From Rossellomorea sp. AcN35-11 (lineage in GTDB: Bacteria; Bacillota; Bacilli; Bacillales; Bacillaceae_B), in the NCBI GenBank assembly GCA_030388825.1, contig CP128835.1, positions 3,714,001-3,778,000 of the forward strand: DNA of 64,000 nt. The letters are read 5' to 3'. The notes under the pieces are model-generated. The model saw only the letters and a program-made list of their open reading frames with translations, was not told the origin of the DNA and did no database searches. Below are positions 9,346 through 19,326 of this stretch, piece by piece. The position numbers and the translations under genes were made by a program. Position 1 is the first letter of the stretch. Each line of letters begins with the position of its first letter.

Positions 9346-9729
9346 ATGAAACGTCTAAATTTTTTTTACATATTCACACTGCTTTTCATCATCATCTTAA
9401 TCGTCATGGCTATCCTTCAGGAAAAAACACTGTTTCTTTCTATAATTGACAGCCTGTTCATCATCGGAATAGCATATGTTGCCATTGGGTCCTTTCTTTA
9501 CATTTTTGAAAAAGGCTTTTTTAATGGAATTGTATATGCACTCAAGAGATTCCGGAACAGCACGAAACAGGGTAAGTACATTTCCCAGTTCGATGATCTC
9601 GATGAAACGAAGGAAGCCTATGAAGAATACGGGGCAGAGCGCTTCATTTCCGTAAAGAGATCTTTTCTTGTACTTGGCTCCATAACCCTTCTTTTATCTG
9701 TTGCTATATCCTATCTGTTATACCCTTGA
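9346..9729 (+). CDS. small membrane protein, DUF3899-like
   Basis: 127 residues if translation starts at the ATG preceded by AAGGAG; an upstream in-frame ATG at 9310 gives 139 residues but has a poorer site. There are two N-terminal hydrophobic segments (about residues 5-25 and 32-55), a basic/acidic cytoplasmic middle, and a final hydrophobic segment ending at the C-terminus. The pattern fits DUF3899 membrane proteins of Bacillus. No function is known. It stands alone between the divergent oppA and the trpS leader. Confidence 0.6.
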   Translation: MKRLNFFYIFTLLFIIILIVMAILQEKTLFLSIIDSLFIIGIAYVAIGSFLYIFEKGFFNGIVYALKRFRNSTKQGKYISQFDDLDETKEAYEEYGAERFISVKRSFLVLGSITLLLSVAISYLLYP

Positions 9730-9765
9730 ATTCCAAAATGATCTTTCATATAATTGATTCATAAG

Positions 9766-10036
9766 AAAAAAGTGATAAGCATAGATGAAGAATAGTACTT
9801 TTCCTCATGAATGATAGAGAGCTTGTGGCTGGTGAAAACAAGTATTCATGGAAAAGGAATGGACTTCGGAGCTTTATTTGCGAAATGAAGTAGCATATAA
9901 CGGATTAACCTCACGTTAAAGGGGTTCCATGCCAGTCATGGACTAAGCTGACTCATACATGAGTACTTAGGGTGGCACCGCGGAATTGACCCCATTCGTC
10001 CCTATCTTCAACAGGACGGGTGGGTTTTTATTTTGT
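9766..10036 (+). ncRNA. T-box leader of trpS
   Basis: The T-box core GGGTGGCACCGCGG lies at 9970-9983, followed by the terminator: CCCATTCGTCC (from 9991) pairs with GGACGGGTGGG (10014-10024) and ends in TTTTTA. Upstream is the Stem I region, with a TGG triplet in GGAATGGACTT that fits a tryptophan specifier. Uncharged tRNA-Trp should stabilise the antiterminator and allow trpS transcription. Confidence 0.93.
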
Positions 10037-10040
10037 ATAA

Positions 10041-11054
<1,014 letters not shown>

Positions 11055-11134
11055 TAGATGGTACTCAGAGTTTGCAAATAAGCACCCGAGTCCTTATTGT
11101 CATTCTCATTATGAGGATCCTCAAGTCCAAAACA

Positions 11135-11160
11135 AAAACCCCGGGTCCCCCCGGGGTTTT
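11135..11160. terminator. bidirectional terminator between trpS and yjbA
   Basis: AAAACCCCGGG (11135-11145) and CCCGGGGTTTT (11150-11160) form an 11-bp stem with a 4-nt loop, with A and T tracts on both sides. Confidence 0.9.
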
Positions 11161-11170
11161 ATTCCACCAA

Positions 11171-11920
11171 CTAATTGACTTTCGGACGATTTTCCACTTC
11201 CCACAGTTTTTCAAAGAAAGGTTGTCCCTTGATTAAATTCTCGCATAGGGTCAGGTGCTTGTCCGACCAGCCAAATTTAGTTTCTTCATATAACATTTGC
11301 CAGATTTCTTCGAAGTCTAGTTCTTTTATGGACCTGTATCTTTCCGGAGCCCATTCCGTATACCAATATCTGATTTCAGCCGTATTGTTAGAGTTGTGAA
11401 GTTGATCCAGTGCCATAAATAGTAATTGCTTCAACTGTCGCTCTTTTCTAGTAAGTCCGCTCATCATATATGGACTTGGAGAAAGAATATGGTAGGAATC
11501 CTCCTGCTTTGTCTCTGGCTGACTGGTGAAATGCATCGGATCATGATTTTCCACCATTTCGTAGACGAGTTGTTCCTGTCTTGGTATCAGTCTGCTCTTT
11601 CTGATTGGGACGGTATAACCGATGGTGTCCACTGCAAGGATCCCTGTCCCATCTGTGACAATGAAGCAATAATCCAATTGAATCCGCTCATGATTTTTAC
11701 GTAAATACGCTTTTTGATAGACATTACTAAGCAGTTGTTGAGGTAATTCTGATAAATCATTCTCGATGTAGTGAAATAGAACCGTGTCCACTTTAATGAG
11801 AGGAACCTGATCCAGCAACTCAATAACGTCCTCTTTTCTCCATTCGTGAAAATGACATACATTGTAGCCATTTTCTTCGCCTTCGAACCAATTTACCCAT
11901 ACATCATGAAGATATAACAT
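11171..11920 (-). CDS. yjbA: YjbA, UPF0736/DUF3603 family protein
   Basis: 249 residues, matching YjbA in length, sequence style (start [16 protein letters not shown]) and position next to trpS. No signal peptide or membrane helix; the protein is Glu/Trp-rich and looks cytoplasmic. Its function is unknown in all species I know of. The start has a GAGGGG ribosome binding site. Confidence 0.85.
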   Translation of the reverse strand: MLYLHDVWVNWFEGEENGYNVCHFHEWRKEDVIELLDQVPLIKVDTVLFHYIENDLSELPQQLLSNVYQKAYLRKNHERIQLDYCFIVTDGTGILAVDTIGYTVPIRKSRLIPRQEQLVYEMVENHDPMHFTSQPETKQEDSYHILSPSPYMMSGLTRKERQLKQLLFMALDQLHNSNNTAEIRYWYTEWAPERYRSIKELDFEEIWQMLYEETKFGWSDKHLTLCENLIKGQPFFEKLWEVENRPKVN

Positions 11921-12004
11921 GATTGACCCCTCACTTTGCTACAATCTTATTTGTCAATCAGTATAGGCAAATCGGTGTAAATTTATTCCTCTATCACAGC
12001 GGTT

Positions 12005-12226
12005 TTAAAGATAGTGGTTATTTTTCCTGCGGGGAATATAGATTGAGAGCGTAATGATCAGAATGCCTAAGAGAAATAAATAGCATTCGAGCCGGGTGGA
12101 CACGAATAGAATATAATCTGTAAACGTCATGCCAGTCGTAAGAAGGTTTAGATAGATGATCAAACTGACTCCACCGGAAACGGCCAGTCCAAAACCTATG
12201 AACAAAACAAACATTCGAAACACCAT
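12005..12226 (-). CDS. small two-helix membrane protein, unknown
   Basis: 73 residues from the ATG preceded by GAGG at a good distance; an upstream ATG at 12247 is possible. Two hydrophobic segments (about residues 3-28 and 44-64) are followed by a basic tail RRKNNH, suggesting a membrane hairpin with its C-terminus in the cytoplasm. I do not recognise a named family. It sits between yjaZ and yjbA on the same strand. Confidence 0.55.
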   Translation of the reverse strand: MVFRMFVLFIGFGLAVSGGVSLIIYLNLLTTGMTFTDYILFVSTRLECYLFLLGILIITLSIYIPRRKNNHYL

Positions 12227-12377
12227 ACCTTCCGCCTCTATCCTCATATTTAACGATTTAGCTCGTCCATTCTTACTTTAGTTTATGAGCATGAATAAAA
12301 GATATGACCCAATCGGACACCTAAATTTATTATCCCTGCCGGGAATCGTATAACCTTAGGTACGACTCCAGGCATAT

Positions 12378-13145
12378 CTAAGGTAAGAAAGAGGCGGATT
12401 GTCTTCCCAGCAGGGCTATGGTCGAAGCATCCTTTTTCTTGAGGAAATTTTTCACTAAGTAATAACCCGCTGCGTAGCCAAGCATCTTGGGGTACTGCTT
12501 TCTTCCAAGAAGTAAATGATCGTGAAGCGGACTTCTCCTTGTAACGTCCAGATTCGGTTCAATCCATTTCTCAATATACCTTGTCAATTCTTTTTCATCA
12601 TATGCCTCTGTCCAGGAAGCCACATATTTTTCTCCACAGTACTCTTTAACGGCATGCTCTGCCAGGCCTTCAAAAATGATTGAATCCAATAAAGTATACT
12701 GAGAGTCTTTTTTATTTAGAGTTTTCATTCTGACACAGTGATGGTATTCATGGATAAAGAGAGCTTCATATTCTTTACTATCTTCTTGTTCTGTTACAAA
12801 AAAGAAGATCTCATCCTTGAAGCAAATACCTGATTTCTTCATAGAGGTTTGGAACAATCCTCTCCTTTCCTGAACAGGGAATAGATATATGGGAACGTCC
12901 GGTCCATTCCATTTACGCTTGTATTTCTTTTCATAAAGGGAAAAGCGCTCCCAAATATTATTTTCCTTCATTTTTTTATATATTCCTTCCGCTTGGTGTG
13001 ATGATTTATACATTCCGTGCTTCATCAGATACTCATAAAACGACTTTTGGTCTTCCCTTCCGTTTTTTGTGTTCTTTAATACTTCCAACGGTTTGTGAAT
13101 AGAGTGTTTCAGCCAATCATCAGTAGGTGCAATGGTCACCTTCAT
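12378..13145 (-). CDS. yjaZ: YjaZ, putative zinc-dependent protease (DUF2268)
   Basis: 255 residues from MKVTIAPTDDW; a GTG two codons later is also plausible, and the open frame extends 21 codons upstream. The metalloprotease-type motif HEYHH lies at about residues 132-136 and a conserved Glu in FEGLAEH about 20 residues later could be the third ligand. This fits the DUF2268 predicted Zn-protease family. It is downstream of fabF, exactly the B. subtilis yjaZ position. Substrate unknown. Confidence 0.82.
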   Translation of the reverse strand: MKVTIAPTDDWLKHSIHKPLEVLKNTKNGREDQKSFYEYLMKHGMYKSSHQAEGIYKKMKENNIWERFSLYEKKYKRKWNGPDVPIYLFPVQERRGLFQTSMKKSGICFKDEIFFFVTEQEDSKEYEALFIHEYHHCVRMKTLNKKDSQYTLLDSIIFEGLAEHAVKEYCGEKYVASWTEAYDEKELTRYIEKWIEPNLDVTRRSPLHDHLLLGRKQYPKMLGYAAGYYLVKNFLKKKDASTIALLGRQSASFLP

Positions 13146-13199
13146 CCCTCTTTCCCGGCTTTTTATCATGTATATGTAAAAAGCAGAGGGTTCACAACA

Positions 13200-13229
13200 A
13201 AAAAACAAGCATGCTGGTCTGCATGCTTG
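13200..13229 (-). terminator. fabHA-fabF terminator
   Basis: CAAGCATGC (13206-13214) pairs with GCATGCTTG (13221-13229), and the minus strand runs into seven T. It follows the fabF stop. Confidence 0.85.
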
Positions 13230-13237
13230 CTCTCATT

Positions 13238-14482
13238 TTAATTCGTATATTTTTTGAAGACGATTGTAGCGTTATGGCCACCGAAGCCCAATGAATTACT
13301 CATTGCAACATTTACTTCCTGCTTTCGCGCCTCGTTTGCTACATAGTCAAGATCACAGTCAGGATCTGGCGTTTCAATATTGATTGTCGGTGGGAGGATG
13401 CTTTCTTTCATCGCTAACACGGTGAAAATCGCCTCAACTCCTCCTGCTGCCCCCAGCAGATGCCCTGTCATGGATTTCGTGGAGCTCATGGCTAACTTGT
13501 AGGCATGCTCCCCGAATACTTCCTTGACCGCCATCGTTTCGTATTTATCATTATATGGAGTGCTTGTTCCGTGTGCATTGATGTAATCCATTTGCTCAGG
13601 AAGGATTCCACCGTCCTCCAAAGCCATTTTCATTGCTCTTGCTCCACCTTCCCCTGCCGGTGCAGGAGCTGTAATGTGATAGGCATCACCCGTACAACCA
13701 TATCCAACGATTTCAGCATAGATCGGGGCTCCACGCTTCAGTGCATGTTCAAGCTCTTCGAGGACCACGACACCTGCCCCTTCTCCCATGACAAAGCCAT
13801 CACGGTTTGCATCGAACGGCCTTGATGCTTTCTCGGGGTCTGTGTTGGTTGATAGCGCAGTATTTGCACAGAATCCTGCAACTGACATCTTCGTAATCGG
13901 AGCTTCTGCTCCACCTGAAACCATGACGTCCGCATCTCCACGCTGGATGACTTTAAATGCGTCCCCGATGGAATTCGTACCTGTGGCACAAGCTGTAACG
14001 GTACAAGAATTAAAACCTTTCGCACCAGCATGATGGAAACTTGTCCTGCCGCCATATCCGGGATGATCATTGGAACGAAGAATGGACTCACACGGCGATA
14101 TCCTCTTTTTTGGAAGGTTTCATATTGCTGCTCAAAGGTTTCCATTCCACCGATTCCAGAACCGATCCAAACTCCGACACGATGAGCATTCTCTTCTGTA
14201 ATATCAAGTTTCGAATCTTTAACCGCCATCAATGATGCCGCAATGGCATAATGAGTGAAGCGATCCATCTTTCTTGCTTCTTTTTTTCTCGATACCGAAT
14301 TCTTCGATGTTGAAATCCTTCAGTTCAGCTGCTACTTTGGCAGGGTATTCGTCTGCATTTAATCGGGTCAGGGGACCTACACCTGTTTTACCGGCTACAA
14401 TATTGGCCCACGTCGATTCAACGTCATTTCCCAATGGAGTAACACTTCCCAGTCCTGTTACAACTACTCGTTTCTTACTCAT
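13238..14482 (-). CDS. fabF: FabF, 3-oxoacyl-ACP synthase II (frameshifted in this sequence)
   Basis: Elongating condensing enzyme of type II fatty-acid synthesis. The thiolase-fold active site is complete across the frames: nucleophilic Cys in [11 protein letters not shown], the His of [11 protein letters not shown], and the His of [13 protein letters not shown]. The frame is broken twice. There is one extra A in the A7 run at 14281-14287 (GIEKKxARKMDR is expected), and one missing G near 14030 (VSIMLGAKGFNS is expected). With both corrected the protein is 414 residues, the usual FabF length. The start at 14482 has an AAAGGAG site. It follows fabHA, with which it should be co-transcribed. 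FabF is normally essential in Bacillus, so true loss is unlikely. Confidence 0.88.
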
Positions 14483-14525
14483 GTATTCCATCTCCTTTGT
14501 CTTTCAAGTTATGAAGGGAGTCTAT

Positions 14526-15458
14526 TTATTTGCCCCAGCGCATGATGATCGCGCCCCAAGTCAATCCGCCGCCGAATCCTACCATGACAACTACATCATT
14601 TTCCTTCACTCTACCTGCCTCTAGATCTTCAATCAAGGAAACAGGTATGGAAGCAGCAGAAGTATTGCCGTATTTGTTTACGGTTTTAGACATTTTTTCT
14701 ACCGGCAATTCCAGTCGTTGTCTTGCTGCTTCCATAATACGGATATTGGCTTGATGTGGAATTAAGAAATCAACATCCTCTTTCTTCAAGCCTGCTTTTT
14801 CGATAACATTTATGCTCGATTCACCCATTTGACGAACGGCGAATTTAAATACTTCACGACCGTTCATAATAATGTTTTCTTCTTGGTATAAGTGCTTTGC
14901 ACCTGAACCGTCTGCCCCTAATTCAAAGGCAAGGATTCCCTTGTCATCCGGCACTTGGCCAAGGACGGCTGCACCCGCTGCATCTCCAAAGAGCACTGCT
15001 GTGTTACGGTCGTCCCAATCTGTGATTTTAGATAACTTCTCAACACCTACAACGAGAACATGTTTATAGGCACCATTATCGATGAACTGCTTTGCCGTAA
15101 TCATACCATACATAAATCCGGCACAGGCAGCACTTAAATCCATCGCTGCCGCTTTCTTGGCCCCTAATCTCTCTTGGAGCAGGCAGGCAACAGATGGGAA
15201 TGGATGGTCAGGTGTCACTGTAGCCACCAGAATCAGATCAATTTCTTCCGGAGAAATCCCAGCATCCCTTATGGCGGTTTTGGAAGCTTCATACGCCATG
15301 TCTGATGTATCTGTATCATTATCTGCTATTCTTCGCTCTTCGATGCCAGTTCTTGTTCGAATCCATTCGTCAGATGTATCCACCATTTTTTCAAGATCGG
15401 CATTCGTTACGACTTTCTCAGGAAGGTAACGCCCAATTCCTATAATTCCTGTATTCAT
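14526..15458 (-). CDS. fabHA: FabH, 3-oxoacyl-ACP synthase III
   Basis: 310 residues. The catalytic triad motifs are visible: Cys112 in AACAGF, His in PHQAN, and Asn in KYGNTSAAS. It condenses acyl-CoA primers (branched primers in Bacillus) with malonyl-ACP to start fatty-acid synthesis. The frame is intact. It is the first gene of the fabHA-fabF operon and has a FapR-type operator and a good promoter upstream. The A suffix follows the B. subtilis locus name and rests on synteny. Confidence 0.95.
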   Translation of the reverse strand: MNTGIIGIGRYLPEKVVTNADLEKMVDTSDEWIRTRTGIEERRIADNDTDTSDMAYEASKTAIRDAGISPEEIDLILVATVTPDHPFPSVACLLQERLGAKKAAAMDLSAACAGFMYGMITAKQFIDNGAYKHVLVVGVEKLSKITDWDDRNTAVLFGDAAGAAVLGQVPDDKGILAFELGADGSGAKHLYQEENIIMNGREVFKFAVRQMGESSINVIEKAGLKKEDVDFLIPHQANIRIMEAARQRLELPVEKMSKTVNKYGNTSAASIPVSLIEDLEAGRVKENDVVVMVGFGGGLTWGAIIMRWGK

Positions 15459-15623
15459 ACCGGCATTCCCTACTTTCCTTTATATATTTTTTAGTTCTGC
15501 CCGCTTTCAGTCTTAAAGATTGTGAGTGGACCTTGCCACGTACACGCTGTAGCTTTGAGAGAGCCGAGCCCTGTTGGCTAACTAACTAGTCACACACACA
15601 AACGTCCAGATTATTATCAATTA

Positions 15624-15668
15624 TTATGACTTGGTACTAATTTTAACGAAGATTTCTATTTTCTGCAA
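15624..15668 (-). promoter_or_regulatory. fabHA promoter with FapR operator
   Basis: Minus strand: -35 TTGCAG (15663-15668), 17-nt spacer, -10 TAAAAT (15640-15645). Immediately downstream, overlapping the last -10 base and the start site, is TTAGTACCAAGTCATAA (15624-15640), close to the 17-bp FapR motif. FapR represses fatty-acid genes and is released by malonyl-CoA. Confidence 0.8.
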
Positions 15669-15762
15669 TTATTTTTTACTTCTTCTGTTTATCTAAACGT
15701 TTGACCATACTCGTACAACCCTACGCCACATAGGTTATGTAGTAGTTAGAGGAGGTGAGAAT

Positions 15763-15972
15763 GTGTCTGAAGAAAAGAAGATGCATCCATTTGACCAGAT
15801 GATGTACGGTGAGAGAACCCGAAACAAAGAAGCTTCATCTTCTCAGGAGGAACAACAAAGCAATGGCGGGGCATCCCTCTTCGAAGGAGTTCATTCGATT
15901 ATGAACTCCATTGATGAATTGAAACCGCTCTATGAGAAAATCAGTCCTCTTTTAAACAGGTGGTATAAATGA
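15763..15972 (+). CDS. small hydrophilic protein at the yjzB position
   Basis: 69 residues with a GTG start behind AGAGGAGGTGAG. No signal peptide or membrane segment; a Ser/Gln/Glu-rich middle is followed by an amphipathic helix (VHSIMNSIDELKPLYEKI). The position between comZ and fabHA, on the opposite strand, matches yjzB of B. subtilis, but I cannot confirm sequence identity. Function unknown. Confidence 0.6.
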   Translation: MSEEKKMHPFDQMMYGERTRNKEASSSQEEQQSNGGASLFEGVHSIMNSIDELKPLYEKISPLLNRWYK

Positions 15973-16038
15973 ATCGTCTGTTTTATTTCCGATAATCCAT
16001 CTTTTCCGGCTCATGTTGCCACAACCGGGCAAAATAAA

Positions 16039-16071
16039 AAGCGGTTCACTGATACATTCAGTGAACCGCTT
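16039..16071. terminator. bidirectional terminator between comZ and the yjzB-like gene
   Basis: AAGCGGTTCACTGA (16039-16052) pairs perfectly with TCAGTGAACCGCTT (16058-16071) across a 5-nt loop. Confidence 0.85.
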
Positions 16072-16082
16072 CTTCTCTATGC

Positions 16083-16271
16083 TTATTTGTTATGTAAGGC
16101 ATCCTGCCTGCCTAATTCATAGGCTTCATGCATGACTTGGGTAAACAGCGTCATGAATGGTTGCAGCATTTCAGGTGAGAACTCGACTCCTGCTTGATCA
16201 AGCTGCTCTTTTGCTTGTGGGAAGTACTTCATGGCTATCTGCATAAATTCCATCGTTTTATCTTGATTCAT
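16083..16271 (-). CDS. comZ: ComZ, negative regulator of competence
   Basis: 62-residue protein closely resembling B. subtilis ComZ (QIAMKYFPQAKEQLDQAGVE, then a C-terminal helix ending AYELGRQD). In B. subtilis ComZ lowers expression of comG. It overlaps the med stop by ATGA, so med and comZ form one translationally coupled unit, as expected. Confidence 0.9.
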   Translation of the reverse strand: MNQDKTMEFMQIAMKYFPQAKEQLDQAGVEFSPEMLQPFMTLFTQVMHEAYELGRQDALHNK

Positions 16272-17237
16272 TGCTTAGATTCCTTTCCGTTCGGTAATTT
16301 GCCCGTTTCAATGTAGGCTTGAACATGTTGCTTCATCTCAGCTTGAAATTGCTCCGGAATGATCGGACTATATTTACCCATTGAAATGACTCCGTCTTCA
16401 AAATCGAATTCAAGGTTCCCTGGTTCGAGAGTGTCATTGGAGAATCTTTCTGCAACCACTCCATAGAGCTTATCAGCGTGCTGAACAGTACTTGTTAAAA
16501 CAGTGGATTCACCTAAATCGGATTGGTCAGAAACATAGCCGATGGCGTAGAGTCCCTTTTCCTTCAACTTTCCGATTACAGCTACATTATAGCCATCACC
16601 TGCAGGATATACAACATCGACCCTTTGACTCAATAAACTCTCCAGCTTTTGAAAAGCAATATCCTGATCGTTCCAATCATTAGTGTACTCGATTACGAGC
16701 TCCGTTTCACCCCCTCTGGTGCTTCACACCATCGATGAATCCCTTGACCTCGGGTTGCCATTCATGAGCTGCAATCACTCCGACTTTCTTTGTCTTGGAT
16801 TGATAGGCGGCTGTCATGCCTCCGAAGAAGCCCATAGCATATCCCTTGAATTGTAGACTGGTTGTATTCTTTTCTGTTGCATTCCCGTTAAAGCTTACAA
16901 AATGCATGTGGGGATACTTACCTGATAGGGTGTTAAATATCTCCGAATATTCACTTCCGTGGCCAAATACCAAGGTAACATCTTCATCGTTATACTCTTT
17001 TACCGCTAATTTAATTGATGTATCATTCTTAATACTCTCTTTATAGAAGACATCTGCATGATAATCGGACTGTATTTTTAATAACCCTTTGTATCCTTTT
17101 GTTCCCCACACCCCATCATTTACGGTTTCAGGGACCAGCAAACCAACTTTTTCTATTTCAGCATTACTTCCAGCTGAACAACCACTTATTCCTATTAGGA
17201 ATACAATCAAGAAAACAGCATAAAATTTCTTACTCAT
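16268..17237 (-). CDS. med: Med, BMP-family lipoprotein, positive competence regulator (frameshifted in this sequence)
   Basis: Lipoprotein of the basic-membrane-protein (BMP) family. The signal peptide ends in ISGC with the lipid-modified Cys20. The conserved EKVGLLVPETVNDGVWGTKGYKG block is present. The frame breaks at one extra base in the C5 run at 16710-16714; removing it joins the two halves into 322 residues, matching Med. The C-terminal half includes VDVVYPAGDGYN and SDQSDLGESTVLTSTVQ. In B. subtilis Med promotes comK expression. The ATG at 17237 has an AAAGGAG site and is preferred to the in-frame TTG upstream. Confidence 0.85.
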
Positions 17238-17350
17238 GTGCAGCAACTCCTTTAAAGATCGTGCAGCATCTATAAAAAGAATCCATAGAAAATTATTACA
17301 TCATGTTTATTCTACCCTCATCCCCATCTACAAGGAAAGAAAAAGTTTTC

Positions 17351-18103
17351 TCATTCCTGAATTTCATGCAATGTAATACCTCTCAATTGTTCTTTTATGA
17401 TCCTTTCGTGGGATTTAGAAGGCTTGACGATAAGTTCCTTGCCACCTGGTTCCCCATTCATCACCCCGGGAGAAAAAGACTTTTTCGTTACATAGGACAA
17501 TGCTTCATTCCAGCTCTGGTCGGATAGAGCTTTCATCGTAAAAATTTCCTTCTTATTTGAATGTTTTACAATGGTCCTGGCAGCATCTTTCACATAGATT
17601 GCTCCACTCGGATCATCACGATAATCAGAGTCGACCTCTTCCCCACTCAATAGTTTGGCGAATAGGAAGTCTTTCGGCTGATGAATTCCGTACAAAGTTG
17701 GAAGATAAAATATGGTCCCTTCCCCTGTGTGATGTTGATTCCTGTGAAGATAGGAATAGACTCGAGTAATGGTGAGGGGTTGTTCAATTTCTGACAGCAG
17801 CCCTTCTACCTCTCCCAGGTCCACACTATCCTCTCTTTCCGTATCATAGTATGGAAGGAACACGCTGCATCCGGATGGTATATCCTTATTCCACTCTTCA
17901 TAAGGAACATATTGAATGTTTGAGTTCCTTCCAATTTCTAACCATTTATCTTTCAGTTCTATATACCCGTCAACTGCCGTTACCGTCCATCCATTTTCAA
18001 GAAGGGCGTGACAAAGTTCGAACCCCAAAAAGTGTTGAGCAGCAAAAACGAATGCATGATTCAAGTCAATCACTCCAATGTGTTTGTTATAGCTCTTTCT
18101 CAT
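17351..18103 (-). CDS. yjaV: YjaV-like protein, possible NAD(P)-binding epimerase fold
   Basis: About 250 residues if it starts at MRKSYNKHIGVIDLN; the start is uncertain because no clear ribosome binding site is seen and the frame is open for 20 codons upstream. The sequence looks like a degenerate extended SDR/epimerase: a Rossmann-like N-terminus lacking a clean GxxGxxG, then YLPTLYGIHQPKDF and YVKDAARTIVKH, which resemble epimerase-family blocks. It overlaps the end of the upstream gene by about 17 bp. The position between yjaU and med matches B. subtilis yjaV. Function unknown. Confidence 0.65.
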   Translation of the reverse strand: MRKSYNKHIGVIDLNHAFVFAAQHFLGFELCHALLENGWTVTAVDGYIELKDKWLEIGRNSNIQYVPYEEWNKDIPSGCSVFLPYYDTEREDSVDLGEVEGLLSEIEQPLTITRVYSYLHRNQHHTGEGTIFYLPTLYGIHQPKDFLFAKLLSGEEVDSDYRDDPSGAIYVKDAARTIVKHSNKKEIFTMKALSDQSWNEALSYVTKKSFSPGVMNGEPGGKELIVKPSKSHERIIKEQLRGITLHEIQE

Positions 18104-18830
18104 GTAAAGAAAAATAAGAAGCAAACTTCCCTCCAAGAGAAGCACGTTTTTCAGGAAGCACAAAGAATAAATCAGTAGGTTTCCCTTTTTCTAAACGTTC
18201 TGTATATATATCTTTTATGAGAGTGAATTGATTTTTATAACGATTAACAGTCGTTGTCTGTACAATATATAGGGGAATCGAGATGTTTTTAAATACTTCG
18301 TAGTTCTTTGCCTGATTCAAAATCAAGGCTTCGCAGTCCTCCTGGTTCAATTTGAAGGTGTGTGTCAGTTCCTTGATTACTTTTTTATAAAAGAATTTCT
18401 GTTCCCTTTCTTGTTCTAAATGATCAAATAATGATACGCAAGGTGAGAGCATGACAGCGCTCCTTATTTCTTGTTCCATTTTCGGATATAGGTCTTTTAA
18501 TACAAGCGCTCCCATCCCTTCTGCCAGAATGTGAATCTTCCCATTAATGATTTCAGAGCGTTTAATATGCTGATAGAGGCGTTTCGCCAATTCCACCGCT
18601 TGCCTGCTCCCCCAATTCGCTCCGTAAAGATTACAATAATACACAATATATCCTTTGGCTGTCAGGTCTTGAATCCATTTGAAGCGTGCCTCATGTTGAA
18701 CCCAAAAGCTGCTCCTTTCATCCACATAATGATGGGAGTCCCCTATCACCATTACAGCGAATCCACTGGGGCGTTCAGGATAATGAATCATGCACCACTC
18801 TTGCTCTAATTGAAACAATCGCTGATACAT
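18087..18830 (-). CDS. yjaU: YjaU-like alpha/beta-hydrolase-fold protein
   Basis: 247 residues, starting at MYQRLFQLEQEW behind AAAGGAG. The pattern of strands suggests an alpha/beta hydrolase fold. At the expected nucleophile elbow the sequence is ILAEGMGALV, where GxSxG enzymes have a serine; aligned to GHSMGG, the serine position is glycine. The protein may therefore not be a serine hydrolase. Position upstream of yjaV and med and downstream of yjzD matches yjaU. Function unknown. Confidence 0.65.
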   Translation of the reverse strand: MYQRLFQLEQEWCMIHYPERPSGFAVMVIGDSHHYVDERSSFWVQHEARFKWIQDLTAKGYIVYYCNLYGANWGSRQAVELAKRLYQHIKRSEIINGKIHILAEGMGALVLKDLYPKMEQEIRSAVMLSPCVSLFDHLEQEREQKFFYKKVIKELTHTFKLNQEDCEALILNQAKNYEVFKNISIPLYIVQTTTVNRYKNQFTLIKDIYTERLEKGKPTDLFFVLPEKRASLGGKFASYFSLHEKEL

Positions 18831-19111
18831 TAGAATTTCTCCTTTTACATAGTAAGTCATTATAGTTTATGTAAATCCTACACAATGGTAAGGGAGATAG
18901 CCCAAAAAACACCTATTATTTACAAATATTGAAGACCTGAACATGAAGTACACATTGATCAGGGTCTGGTTGATAAAGATGGTAAGGGTTACATTTCACA
19001 GATTAGTCATTTATTAATTCCTGAAGCTGTGGTAAGATAAGATAGATTGAAACTGGTTGCAAAACGACACATAATAGTCGATTACATAACATAGGAATGA
19101 GGTGACTTGAC

Positions 19112-19294
19112 GTGAGATTTTTCTGGATGTTCTTCTGGGCATTTGCTCTGACTGAAATGTTAACTTACGTTGTAAGTTCAATGAATGGAACGGCTTTCCA
19201 TTTTGAAACAGGATTGATTTTATCCGTTTGTGTAACGGTAATGGTATTCCTTATCACGCTTGTTATTCCAAACGAGCCGGTGGAAAAGCACTAA
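19112..19294 (+). CDS. yjzD: YjzD-like small membrane protein (DUF2929)
   Basis: 60 residues with two transmembrane segments (about 2-20 and 31-52) joined by SSMNGTAFHFETG, the conserved loop of the YjzD/DUF2929 family. The start is a GTG with a GAGGTGA site. In B. subtilis yjzD lies between yjzC and yjaU; the same order is kept here except that clpB is inserted. Function unknown. Confidence 0.8.
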   Translation: MRFFWMFFWAFALTEMLTYVVSSMNGTAFHFETGLILSVCVTVMVFLITLVIPNEPVEKH

Positions 19295-19326
19295 AAAAAA
19301 GCAGCCTGAAGCGGCTGCTTTTTTTT
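19293..19326. terminator. bidirectional terminator between yjzD and clpB
   Basis: GCAGCC (19301-19306) and GGCTGC (19313-19318), flanked by A8 and T8 tracts, serve both convergent genes. Confidence 0.9.

Noticed and set aside
15763-15972. ComZ at the gene next to fabHA
   Set aside because: ComZ is clearly the 62-residue gene overlapping med; this one has a different sequence and strand.
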